64,000 bases of DNA, taken from positions 930,001-994,000 of the forward strand of contig JANATF010000011.1 of NCBI GenBank assembly GCA_029449245.1. Direction: 5' to 3'. Within the stretch, counting starts at the first letter, position 1; each line of letters opens with the position of its first letter. The notes under the pieces were generated by a model. It saw only the letters and a program-made list of their open reading frames with translations, did no database searches and was not told where the DNA came from. Source of the DNA: Mortierella alpina (Eukaryota > Mortierellomycota > Mortierellomycetes > Mortierellales > Mortierellaceae). Shown piece after piece: positions 45,701 to 56,596 of the stretch. A program made the position numbers and the translations under genes.

Positions 45701-47420
45701 ATGCCCGCAAAGACAACCCCATCCGCAAAGGGATGGAGGCGCACTCCCCCGAATCCAAAACCCGAGTATGAATTCCTCGGACCTCCAGGCGCCGTCGGCA
45801 TGCTCACCGTGCTCCCGTTGATCACCTACGGACTCTACTACAACTGTCGCGCGGGATTCGGATGCATACCGGCGTACTGGGACGCCAAAGACGGCTTCTG
45901 GCCCTCTATCGGATCAAATCCTGCTCAGTATCCGGCCGAGCTGTGGAGCTTTTTGCGCTCGACTTGGGACCTAGATGCATTCCTTGTCTACTCTGCCTTT
46001 ATGGTGTTTTTGTTCGTGACCTACTTTGTCATCCCGGGTCATGTCGTCGAAGGCGCCGTTGTTGGGGGAGTCGGAGGTTCGCCCTTGACCAAGGATCGAT
46101 CCAACTACAAGCTGAAGTATAAGGTCAATGCTTTGCGCACCTTGATGCTGATCGCAGCCCTCATTGGTGCTACTTTGTACAACAAGGGAGTAGAGCCGTT
46201 TCTGTTCCTGCACGACCATTTCATCGGACTGATCACGGCCTCTCTCGTGTGGACGTTTGGGGTCTCCATCTTTGTTTATGTGTGGTCGTTTATCCCTGAC
46301 GGCGATGGGCAGGAAAAGATCCTTGCTTGTGGAGGAAACACTGGCAACAAGATCTACGACGTGAGTCGAATATTTCGCGCATTTTCACGTTATTGCCCAT
46401 TGAATGCCACCGACACTCCAACAGACGGCTGACCACTTTTGTGCTCCTACTTCTTTGTAGTTTGTGCTCGGCCGTGAGCTGAACCCCCGCTTCAGTGCAT
46501 CCCCCGATTCGACCTTTGACATCAAATACTTCATCGAACTCCGCCCAGGACTTATCGGCTGGATTCTTTTAAACTTTGGCATGGCCTGCCGTCAATACCA
46601 CGACCTCGGACGTATCACCAACTCTATGGTGGCTGTACTGGTCTTCGAAACCTTCTATGTCGTTGACTCGCTCTGGAACGAAGCTGCTGTGCTTACAACG
46701 ATGGATATCACCACGGACGGATTTGGATTCATGCTAGCGAACGGTCTTTTGACTTGGTTGCCCATGAATTATTCTCTTCAAGCCAGATTTTTGGCTGCCT
46801 ATCCTGTCGACATGTCCCTTGCACATGGCTTGATTGTGATCGCGACCCAGTGCGTGGGTTACTATATCTTTAGAAGTGCCAATGGACAAAAGGATAACTT
46901 TAGACGCTATGGTGCAGCTGCACCTCAAAATAAGGGTAAAGTCGATACAAGAAAGGACATGCTTCATATCTAGCCCATCGCAGCATACACTGACACTTTA
47001 TTCTATTTCCTTGAAATTGATAGGCTTAAAGTACATGGAGACAGCTTCAGGATCTAAACTTTTAATCAGCGGATGGTGGGGCACTGCCCGCCACATCAAT
47101 TACTTTGGCGACTGGCTCATGGCTCTTGCCTGGTCATTACCTTGCGGTAAAATGCTTATTCTTGATTGCCATTGTAGTTTTGTTGTTCGACAAAGATAAC
47201 AGGTGTGTTTTGTGCAATTCCCGGCTTAAACTAACGATTTGTTTTTACGTGTGTTGTAGGCCTTGCAAGTCCTATTCCATTCTTTTATCCCATCTATTTT
47301 GCAGTCCTGTTGATTCATCGCGAGTTCAGGGACGAGGAGAAGTGCCATAAGAAATATGGAAAGGACTGGGACAAGTATTGCGAAATCGTTCGCTGGCGCA
47401 TCATTCCCTACATCTATTAG
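45701..47420 (+). CDS. ERG24: Delta(14)-sterol reductase (ERG24)
   Basis: Endoplasmic-reticulum enzyme of ergosterol synthesis that reduces the C14-15 double bond with NADPH; target of morpholine fungicides. Four exons (45701-46360, 46461-46935, 47024-47146, 47260-47420) close exactly to 472 residues. Many membrane segments are visible. Family motifs are [64 protein letters not shown], and the C-terminal [19 protein letters not shown] with RIIPYIY as the last residues. The RHINY version of the signature is within the family's known pattern. The gene is complete and appears functional. Confidence 0.96.
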
Positions 47421-48705
47421 AAAACCTTCGTGTACCAAAAACTAGAAAAAAAACTAGCTGCTTTTCATACTTGTCCTTCTCCCAGTCTTTAATACTCTCT
47501 CTATACAACAGAGTCTCAGTCACTAGACTAGCATCGCTACTGTCTAATATGTCCGAGGTGCACGACGTGAATGTGGTTTGGATCGAACCCCGTGCGACCA
47601 GGACTGGAGGGCAAGAACAAATCAGAATTATGTACTAATCCAGACCTTTCACTGATTCACCTTGTCTCCGAGGAGAAACGATGGAGCATGCATAGCAAAC
47701 AGCAGAAAAGAAGGTTCACTGTGAGGACCTCCCGCACTTCGTCACATAAAAAGGAAAGAATCGTAAAATGAACAAAAGACTATAGGTAGAACCGGGGGTT
47801 CCTGGCGGCCATCAAAGAAACTACCGCCGTTCTGCTGCTGCTCAAATGAATTCAGGATGCTCCTAACCCCAGTTGCAGTAATGGGTACAGTGGGCTGGTT
47901 AACATAAGGTTTGTGTTACTAGACAAAGTGCGTGCACTGTGATTTCAAGAGGAAGGACGGAAGGAAGGAGTGTACTGTACATACGTCTTGTTGGCGATCA
48001 ATGTAATAGCTAAAGCAAGTGGGGGTTCTGGGGATGGGGTCAGGGGAGCTTGGGTGAGAATCGTCTCATCTTATTACAGAGGGGGCAACCATCTATTTAT
48101 CTATCTTTGTGTGGGACCAAGCATGGTCGCGTTCCAGTCTCTTACGGCTTGGCGTTATCCTTGTTCTGGTCCCTTACGATGCACCCTCAACTCCTGTTAC
48201 AATCAACCTCGACCTACTGCTATGTGACTAGGTAAACTGCGTCTTCCTCTGTGCCTCTATGAGTAAGTAGGAGTGTTAAAAACAAGAACGTCCGCGAGCA
48301 ACAAAGCAAAAGTTTGGTAAAGGTAATGCGAGTACAGGCCACGGTCACTTTGCGGTGTATCTGCATTCAAAATATCGCGTTTCTGCACTTACCAGACGCA
48401 CAGAGGTACGACCTTTAAAAGGTTAGTAATTATGATTCTACAGACACTTTCAATTGAAAAGCGTGCAGCAGGTATATTATGCGTCTGCACTGGAGAAGCA
48501 GAGGACTAGATAAGAAGCACACGCGAACGAGAGCACATTCCGTGCCCCTTCACCGAGTTGTGCGATTCACGACATGTCTGACGGTATTTTAAGGGTAAGT
48601 GTGTGCACTGACAAAACCAAGCCGCTGCAGGCAAAAAGAGTAGGGTCGCGTTGGGTCCAGAGCAAAGAGCGATTCTTGTCTGTTGGCTGCAAACAATCTG
48701 GGCGC
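47421..48705. other. Gene-poor region downstream of ERG24
   Basis: About 1.3 kb without a recognisable gene. It would lie 3' of the Fanzor-like fragment on the minus strand, where a guide-RNA region would be expected in an intact element, but I could not recognise one. Confidence 0.4.
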
Positions 48706-48900
48706 CTAAGGTACATTATTGCCGGCCATGACATCCCGATGGATGTACGTCCTGCACTCTTTGCAGAAGAGGCGACGGAGTGTCACCTGCGCGACGATAT
48801 TCTTGCATTGTGGGCACTGCTTCGACGTATAGAACTCATTCACGCCCAGGACAACATAGCCTAGAGAACCACGCTGAAGTCGGCGAATAAATAAAGTAAT
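48706..48900 (-). pseudogene. Fanzor/TnpB-like RNA-guided nuclease, C-terminal fragment
   Basis: A 64-codon minus-strand frame ending at TAG 48706-48708. It contains, in order, GYVVLGVNEFYTSKQCPQC, a linker, RRLFCKEC, and RTYIHRDVMAGNN. This is the Fanzor/TnpB C-terminal signature: Thr-Ser, two residues, a four-Cys zinc ribbon (CPQC and CKEC), then Arg-Asp, where the Asp is the last RuvC catalytic acid. The hydrophobic ITLFIRRLQRGSLG before it fits the preceding strand and helix. Upstream the frame is broken by stops (TAA near 48904 and TAG near 48960), and the earlier RuvC motifs and N-terminal domains are not recognisable. So this is a fragment, not an active gene. It is under 100 codons and would be missed by size-filtered gene calling. 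Confidence 0.75.
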
Positions 48901-49176
48901 GTGTTACAGAAGGCTTTGAGAACCGGTACGTGTGCTCGTTTGCAACAAATGACGAACCTATCGGCAATCGAATCAAGTAGTTCTTGCCCATGACTGGATC
49001 AACTTCGGCGCCAGATCCCGCCATTCGTCCCTGAAGGCCTCGACTCGTGCCTATCACAAGTGGCACTGCAGCTTAACAGCGGAGATCAGCGCAGTTGATT
49101 CATCACGAGTCACGAGGGGGGGGGGGTCAGAAGGAATTTCATACTTCCGCTCTCATCCTTTTCGATGGTGCTGAGG

Positions 49177-50078
49177 TCACTTGACCCAAGGGTCTGTTGG
49201 GTCAAGGATCTGTGGGGTCAACTGCCTTTCCCAAGCTTGTAGAATATGCCAAGCGCAGTAGAAGACGCCAAGCGCAGTAGAAGACGCGCATACCGAGCGG
49301 CCAGACGTCTTGAATAGTATTGATTCTGTCTCGCCTTGATCGGCGGCGACAGCCGTTGGCTTGAATTCTCCTTCACACAGCTCGTCCATTTTTTAGCCTT
49401 CAGATCAAGAAGCCGTCCCCTGAGCACCTGCCACTGGGAGATCTTCGTCAAGAAGAACGCGACAGGAATGCCGAATCCCGTTTCTCTATTCTTAATGACT
49501 ATCATGCATAGATAAGTAACACGTCTGTATGAATGAGAGGGTGGTTAGACGTCAGCAATGCATTGCAGCTCTAGTGTTTGCGCGTTAAGTTGACCAACCC
49601 ACATGCATCGTGCCATCGAAATAAAAGACATCGCCACACTTGCGAAGCTCCTTCAGCTGTCACCGATTGGAGAAACCATGATACTCGCCGTTGTCATCAT
49701 TGTAGTACGTAAAGTAACCTTGTTGTCGAAGATCCTCCATCCAGAGCCGCGTTGAAATGGTCGGGTTCCCGTCCTTTCGCATCCGCTTAGTCATGATGGC
49801 GTATAAAATATTATAGACATCATCGCAAAGTCGTCTCTGGAAAATCGCGGAGAACCCTTACACGTCTTCCAAAAGCGTGTGAACCTGGCGTGGTCCTTTG
49901 TCAACCGGTTCATGACAGCTGAGATAGACATTCCTCGCATGAGCATGGCCTTGATCCGATTTCTGAAAGCTTGAGACTTTTGTTGATTCCCTATACAGCC
50001 CTCTGTTTCCAGGGCATAGTTATGGCCATAGTCATACTCAATGCGATAGAAGTCCTCCACTCCACCCTCACCCACCAC
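49177..50078 (-). pseudogene. Mutator-like (MULE) transposase, degenerate
   Basis: Blocks of a MULE transposase in several frames, in the right order. From 50078: FYRIEYDYGHNYALETEG (zinc-finger-domain end with HN), then RIKAMLMRGMSISAVMNRLT. After a frameshift near 49835: LCDDVYNILYAIMTKRM, LWMEDLRQQGYFTYYND, then a nonsense codon (TGA 49660-49662) where the family has Trp. Next is GDVFYFDGTMHVGW with the first catalytic Asp. After a further gap: ETGFGIPVAFFLTK. In another frame: PTAVAADQGETE with the second Asp, and VFYCAWHILQAWERQL. A 19-bp tandem duplication (49248-49285) also shifts the frame. The third acidic residue and C-terminus are absent. Clearly inactive. Confidence 0.75.
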
Positions 50079-50692
50079 CGTCCCTGTTCGAATTACGGCT
50101 CTAAAAGACGGCCCACAGCTGCAGAGGATAGCTGTCGTACGCGCAGCTTTCTATTTGATCCACCAGGCTTCCTGCTTGGCAATTCACGCTTTTCGCGTTT
50201 GCGCTGGCAATCGCAGTTGACACAGCTATCGCCTGCCAGGAGACCTTTTTTGGGTTGTCTCGTTGATACACATGGGGCTTCGTGTTATGCGGATGGAGCT
50301 GGGTACCGATAGCGTCTTAATGCCTGGCCTTCCAATCAACAAAGTAATCTGCCTTCAGAACAAATACCAGGTTTCCTTCATTGTTCAGGCTCATCACCTC
50401 GGCTTCTGGGACGCAAAAATCGTCCGCCGTGTCTTTTATAGAACATGGGATTCTCTGTTGTAGAGCACACGTGGATCTTGAAGGTTTACCGGGGTTCTGA
50501 GGTAGCAATGGCGTTCGACGGTCATTTTCATGCAAGATGATGCAGGGGGCGAGGATACTCCCCTGAGAGTACATGTACAGTTCAAAAGCAGGCTATATCA
50601 GCCCTTTTCTGCACGGTTCGTGGGCACGACTCGAAGTGCAGTGTCTGCGTGTGAGATACCGCACTGCTAGCAGACTAGCTCAGTTTGTGTGC

Positions 50693-50713
50693 TTTTTTTT
50701 TTTTTTTTTTTTG
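50693..50713. repeat. Poly-T run
   Basis: About 21 consecutive T, possibly the mark of an old retroposed sequence on the minus strand, but no body is recognisable. Confidence 0.7.
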
Positions 50714-52571
50714 CAGCTTGTGGCAAGGAGCGAAATGAAAACCACGAACACTTCCACATTTATGTTCTCCCTCCCCGCTCTCCCTTCTGTTCGACCATCA
50801 CTTTTCATTCTATAAACAAGGGCGAGGCGATTAGTTATTAAACGAAAGGGGTATGCATGCATATGAAAGCGCCAACTCACGCTCGTCATGCTCAAGCTTC
50901 GAGCGATGAGCATGAATCAAAAATAGGGGGGAGCAAAAAAGGAATAAAAAAATATGCATATGGTGCAATTGCGCATCCTATACGCCTTGCCAGGTAGAAG
51001 TAGTCTACACCAGCAGAGCTTCTGCGATGGTAAGCAAAAGTGTGCAGTGGCAAGAGTGGTCGGTAAGCGATGGAAGAAACAACACCCGGTTGAACACACA
51101 CGCATGAATATTCAATCCCTTGATTTTTCACAAGATAAAGAAAATAAAAACTCGCGAGCTACAGGAAGATGATGCATACTTGGCTGCAATGCGCTGCAAT
51201 ACGCCTATTCGGCTGTCATGCAGCCGAGTATCATCAGGAAGTTTTAAGCCAAATAGTAATAGATGCCTATGAAGAGATGAATGACAATGTACGGATCTAT
51301 GTATGATCCCAGTACTGGAGCTTTGAACTATGGTGTAGAGTGGGCCATCCCTGCAGGGCGAAAGTGATACAACAGTAGATATGAAAAAAGGTGCAAATCA
51401 GCCATTGGGGCGGGCACACTTCGGTAGATGGATGAAGAACGGGTAATGGCCATGACGTTTCGGATACATGCTCACGCGCGCCTCTTTTGACTGAGGGGTA
51501 CAGGGAAGTGATGAACGAGGGGAAGTGGCAGTAGATCCTTCTTGACAATCTTTGAGATGGTACTAGGAATAAGAGGAAAAGGGTGTTTAGCTGAATATAG
51601 TCAGGGTCTATCGGTTACTCAAACATAAAGGTAGGATGGGGAGCACTAAACAGGATAGAGCTTTATGACCGCGACGCTAACGCGCGTCTTCCTGCTCAGT
51701 CACCGCTCGCTCTCTGGACGAACCTCTTCCTCCCTGACGCAATTGCAGCGCATAAACGTGCCCGGTGAAAGGGACTAGGACAGGGGACACATGTCTCCCC
51801 CCTTGAATCGAAATGAATAATCTAAGAAGATTAGTAGATGATGAATACAGTCTACACGAGGGTGCTTTTGCGGCATCAGGCACTGGCGTTCTAGGCATGA
51901 CGACAGGGACTTTTTTGCAACGCTACACAGTGGGCCAATCCTCTGGAAGCCCATGCCATGTGGCCCTCGGCCAGTCGACCAGGGCCAGCGCGGTGTCCCT
52001 TATCGCGCTGGAGCAGCCTAAGCCGTTTTTGGGGGTGCGGGTCACCAACTCTAAAGGCTAAAGGGGATGTGTTCTGGTGTGCATGCGCACACCGCCAGGC
52101 TCACTGCCAGCGGAAAAGTATAACTACCACTGTACCTGGACCCAGATACGCTTCGATTTTTGTCACACCTCGTCTGTTGCATCCATCCGCATCTCCCTCG
52201 TTATCCCCTTCTCTCTCTGTCGCTCCGTCTCTCTGTCTCTTTTCTCTCGCTGCTTCTCTGCCACACAAGCCTCAGTGACACACCAAGACAACTGGCACAC
52301 CGACTGCCCGTCGCCTCCATCCTTTTTGCCCATTGAAGAGAATTGCATTCCAGACCAATTCACGTAAGTGGCCTGCATGTCGAATGGAGCGGCACTCTAG
52401 CCTGCATTCGTAACATGACCAGCTACTAGCGCTCCAGCGCTCCTCCATGGAGTGATATATATATGCATGTGCACTCTACCCCCAGGCTTATTCTTTTGGA
52501 GGCTGCAGCATCATCGAGCTACATGCATCTGCGCCTGAACAAAACAAAAGGTTCCCTCTGTGCAACGTAAA

Positions 52572-52585
52572 CCCCCCCCCCCCCC
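52572..52585. repeat. Poly-C run
   Basis: Fourteen consecutive C. A similar run of 11 G is at 49116-49126. Both are error-prone in sequencing. Confidence 0.8.
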
Positions 52586-53206
52586 GGTGCCCTCTAGCAC
52601 AGCGGTAACAGCTTGGAGGCCAGAAGATAGCAGGATATATGCTGTGGGCATCTCGGAGGTTCAGGGGTCCGAGGCGATGGCGGGCCTGTTCTGGCCCCCT
52701 TCTCGTATCTTTTTTCTTTTCCTGATCGCGTCGCAGTTCTAAAGCCCTTCGTCTTGATGCCCCGCATTCGCTCTTTACATCGCCAGAAATACAATCGTAC
52801 CATTTCCCCTGATCACACAGCAAGGAGATTAGTCTGAAGTAGCGCGCCTTGTCCAAAACAAACAGCAACACACGCGCAGACCTTACTTCACATGGGGAGA
52901 GACGATACATCACCCCCTATCGCCTGAGAATTGTTATCTTGAGGTGGCGACATCTCCACCAAGACAGCTAAGAGAGGAGAGCACCCCCAGCCGTCTTGGT
53001 GTCTGGAATAGTGTCTTCCACACGTTACTGAGACCTGGCGCTGTTCTGTGGTGGATTTGAGTTGTCAGAGGAGAACATCCTTCATCGTTGTCTTATCTGT
53101 TAACCCCTCGCTTGTCCTTGTATCGTAGTCGTCTCCAAGAACAGTCCATTTTTGTCCACGGCGAGCCGCTCACTTTCTCTCTACCCCAGCTCAAGTAAGA
53201 TCAGCA

Positions 53207-56200
53207 ATGGGTGGAGCAGCCGCAGGCAAGTCAATGACTCGATTTTGCTGATGTAAAGTCCTATGCAAGCTATTCGCATTCTTACGAAATCATCGTTTAA
53301 CAGGAAGCGTGGTCACGGGCCTCAACCCCACAACGGTCAACCCGGGGAACCCATTCCCTCTCTTTGTCATCCAGGTAAGATGAGCGGCTGCTTCTAGGTG
53401 ATGCGTATGGCGGACGAGGTGGAATCAAAGTGGTCTATTGCGACCCTAGAGCTGTGTGCGCGTGTTGCTTGCGGTGCGTCCTTGTGCTCATGTTTACTTC
53501 GCGTGCTGGCTGGATGCATTGTACTACAGTTCTTCTTGTGTACTACGCATGGAGCTGTGTCCATCAGACTCATGGCAGAATATAGCAACAACAAAAATCA
53601 AACCTTGCCATCCTTCTCACCGCCTCCTGTGCGCTTGCTGACTTGAAACATAGGCTGTGATCATCGTCGGACTATGCTATCTACTCCACTTTGGTTTGCG
53701 AAAGCTCAAGCAGCCGCGCGTTATATCCGAGGTCATCGCTGGCATCATCCTTGGGCCTTCAGCCATGGGTCGCATACCTGGCTTCGCTAACACCATATTC
53801 AACCCCGCAGGATTGCCGTACCTGAACCTCATCTCCAACGTCGGCCTGGTCATGTTCCTCTTCTTGGTTGGCCTGGAGCTCGATCCAGCCCTCGTCGTTA
53901 AGCGTGCTAAATTCTCTCTTGGCATCACCTTCGCAGGTATGGCCCTCCCCCTCGGCGTGGGTGCTGCTGTGAGTTACGTCTTGTACGGAGAGCTGGACCC
54001 AGGCCAGGAGGTCGGCTTTGGCCAATTCCTGCTTTTCTGCGGAGTCGCCATGTCGATCACAGCGTTCCCCGTCCTGGCGCGCATCCTAGCTGAGCAAAAG
54101 CTGCTTACAACCAAGGTTGGCTTTCTCACTATCTGCGCAGGCGCATTCGGAGACATTGTCGCCTGGATTCTGCTGGCCCTTGTGGTGTCGATTATCAACA
54201 GTGCCAGCAAAATCACCCCTCTCTACGTGGTTCTACTGTCCATTGTCTGGATCTTGATTCTCGTGTTTGTGTTCCGACCTCTTTTCACATACATGATCCG
54301 CATCACCAAATCTCAAGACGAACCCAGCCAGACCATGATGGCCTTCACCCTTGCAGTCACCTTGATCAGTGCCTTTGTGACCGATATCATCGGTGTGCAC
54401 GCCATCTTTGGCTCATTCTTGGTCGGCCTTATCATCCCGAATGACACCGGCTTTGCTGACGGCGTCACTAAGAGGATCGAGGATCTGGTCAGCGTCATTT
54501 TCCTGCCCATTTATTTTGCACTCTCTGGACTCAAGACCCAGGTCGGGTTGTTGGACAATGGACGGATCTGGGGCCTGGTCATCTTGACCACCTTTGTCGC
54601 TTGCTTCGGAAAGATCGTCGGCTGTTCCCTGGCTGCTCGTGTTCAAGGCATGGAGTGGAGAGAGTCCTTCGCTATCGGTGTGCTGATGAACTGCAAGGGT
54701 CTCATTGAGCTGATTGTACTCAACATTGGATATGATGCCGGCGTCATCAACGACAAGGTCTTTGTGATCATGGTGGCTATGTGCCTCATCACCACTTGCA
54801 TGACCACCCCAACAGTCGTCTGGCTCTACCCAGTCAGCTACCAACGAGCAGCAGCTCTCCGCGCCTTGGCCAAAGAGAAAAAGCTCAAAGGAGATGTTGA
54901 ACAGCAAGATTCTTCGGAGGTGGTGTACGACGGTGTCAACAACGGGTACCTGCTCTGCCTGGACAAGATCCACAACCTGCCGGCCATGATGACCTTCCTG
55001 GAAATGTTGAACCATGCTGCGCCAAAGGCGGACAGTCTTGATGGAAGCCATTCATCCCTAACCGTGCCCGCTTCCGGTATCCCAGCAGCTACTTCGTCAA
55101 ACACCAAAGCCGCCCCAAATGGCCCAAAACTGCTTGCCCTGCGTCTGTTGCATCTGTCGGACCGAAGCTCCTCCGTCTTGCTCGCGGCCACTGAGCGCGT
55201 GGAGGTCCTTCGCCGTGATGCCCTAATGACTGTCTTCCAGGCGTTCGCCAAGTTGAACGGGATCTCCATCCAACCACGAATGACCCTCTCCACAGACCCC
55301 GACGATTTTGCCCACAGTATCTGCGATGAGGCTGTCGAAAGCGGTGCTGGTGTTGTCATCGTACCCTGGAACTCGAGCTCGCTCCCTGACCCGCCTATAA
55401 GCCATGGCGATGATGGTCAGAATCTAGTATTGTCCCGTCCCTTGGTGACGTCCAACACTCAGATGGTGAGCCGTCTTCTGAGTACAACCGCCAACACTGG
55501 CCTGGTCACTGCGATCTTCGTTGACCGTGAGTTTGGAGGTGCAGGACATTTCTTGAACATCATGATTCCTCTCTATGGATCAGTGGATGACGAGGAGGCG
55601 CTCAAGCTAGGATCGGCAATGAGTCATAACCGCCTGTGCAATATCCTCATTGTCCGCATCGAATCTTCCAGGAAGAACAACAAGGATGCTGGGAACAACG
55701 CCAACGTGGACGAAGTTCGGTTCCAGATGGACAATCTTTCAGTCAGCTCATCTGACGATGGCGTGCCTGAGTTTCCGGAAGATAATCAAGTCCTTGTGCA
55801 GACCTACTTCCCCCATCGTGCTTTCTCCCAAGGTGACAGGCGTGTCAGTAGCAAGAGAACAACTGCTGCTGGATCGATCGAGGCTGGTCTCGGTGTTTTT
55901 GTCCATGTTGTACCAACCACTCAGGACGCCATTGGTCTTTCGAAGGCCATACTAGGCACTCGTGATCTACTCGTGATGGGCCGTGGAACGACAACTTCGT
56001 TCAAGGGCGGACGTCATAGCGCTGCCGCCTCGACGCACATGCCCGATCATCCGACCCAGACCCCGCTCTCAGCCCATAGTACCGCCACGGGTCCTCAAGG
56101 CAGCTCGAAAACCCCAGGCCTTCAACTGCAGAACTTGCCCACGGGTTTCAGTGCTTCTGCTGTAGGTACACCCTTATATGCAATTGACAACCCCCTCGGA

Positions 56201-56596
56201 ACCAACGAAGCCGGCACAAGCGGCGGATTAAAGCCTCGACCTCAGCTTCGTCCTCAACAATCGTCTCGTGACTTGCACTATTCCTACATGACGGTCTCGA
56301 CGATCCTTGGAGTTGCTGCACAATCCTATTTGACGTCAGGTGTGGCGAGCTGCCTCCTGGTGGTCCAGTCGGCATCTAGACGCGCTTCAAATACTGCTGG
56401 TTTCGAGTGTTCAAGGACTCCCTCAGCGATCATGCCTGCTTCGCCCCATATGGGTGTTGACGCTAGTCACGGACATGGACATGGACATCGAAGTGGACGA
56501 CCACTCGGCTTTGAGAACGAGCATGTCCCGACCTATCCGGGCTCGGGGCAAGAACAGCATCTTCGGGTCGTGAGTGATGAAGAAAAGCATGCATAG
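53207..56596 (+). CDS. K+/H+ antiporter (KHA1-type, CPA2 family)
   Basis: Monovalent cation/proton antiporter of endomembranes. Exons 53207-53225, 53304-53374 and 53654-56596 close to 1010 residues. Exon 1 encodes only MGGAAA and ends at a GC donor (cag|gcaagt), the only donor that keeps phase. The Na+/H+ exchanger domain spans about residues 30-430 with ~12 membrane segments. Landmarks are GLNPTTVNPGNPFPLFVIQ, LKQPRVISEVIAGIILGPSA, GRIPGFANTIFNP, VGLVMFLFLVGLELDP, and MNCKGLIELIVLNIGYDAGV. The C-terminal ~570 residues are cytosolic and contain two universal-stress-like halves, as in KHA1 and plant CHX proteins, followed by a Ser/Pro/His tail. Confidence 0.92.

Larger units (their letters stand above)
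48706..50078 (-). mobile_element. Decayed DNA transposon: Fanzor-like nuclease fragment plus MULE transposase fragment
   Basis: Two transposon-derived coding relics lie on the same strand within 1.4 kb: a Mutator-like transposase (49177-50078) and the C-terminal end of a Fanzor/TnpB-type protein (48706-48900). Both are truncated. The spacing is too short for two full genes, so internal deletions are likely. I did not identify terminal inverted repeats or target-site duplications; the outer borders are unknown. Whether both come from one element or from two nested ones is open. Confidence 0.6.
50079..53206. other. Gene-poor region upstream of KHA1-type antiporter
   Basis: About 3.1 kb. A Cys-containing basic segment readable on the minus strand near 50150-50260 may be the eroded N-terminus of the MULE transposase. 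Homopolymer runs occur at 50693-50713 (T) and 52572-52585 (C). No other gene recognised; the right end contains the antiporter promoter. Confidence 0.4.

Noticed and set aside
47570-47600. T-loop-like ggggttcgatcc on the minus strand, suggesting a tRNA
   Set aside because: The flanking bases do not form a T stem, and no D-arm, anticodon arm or acceptor stem can be drawn.
48574-48864. 96-codon plus-strand frame
   Set aside because: Antisense shadow of the Fanzor-like zinc ribbon; the minus strand carries the conserved motif.
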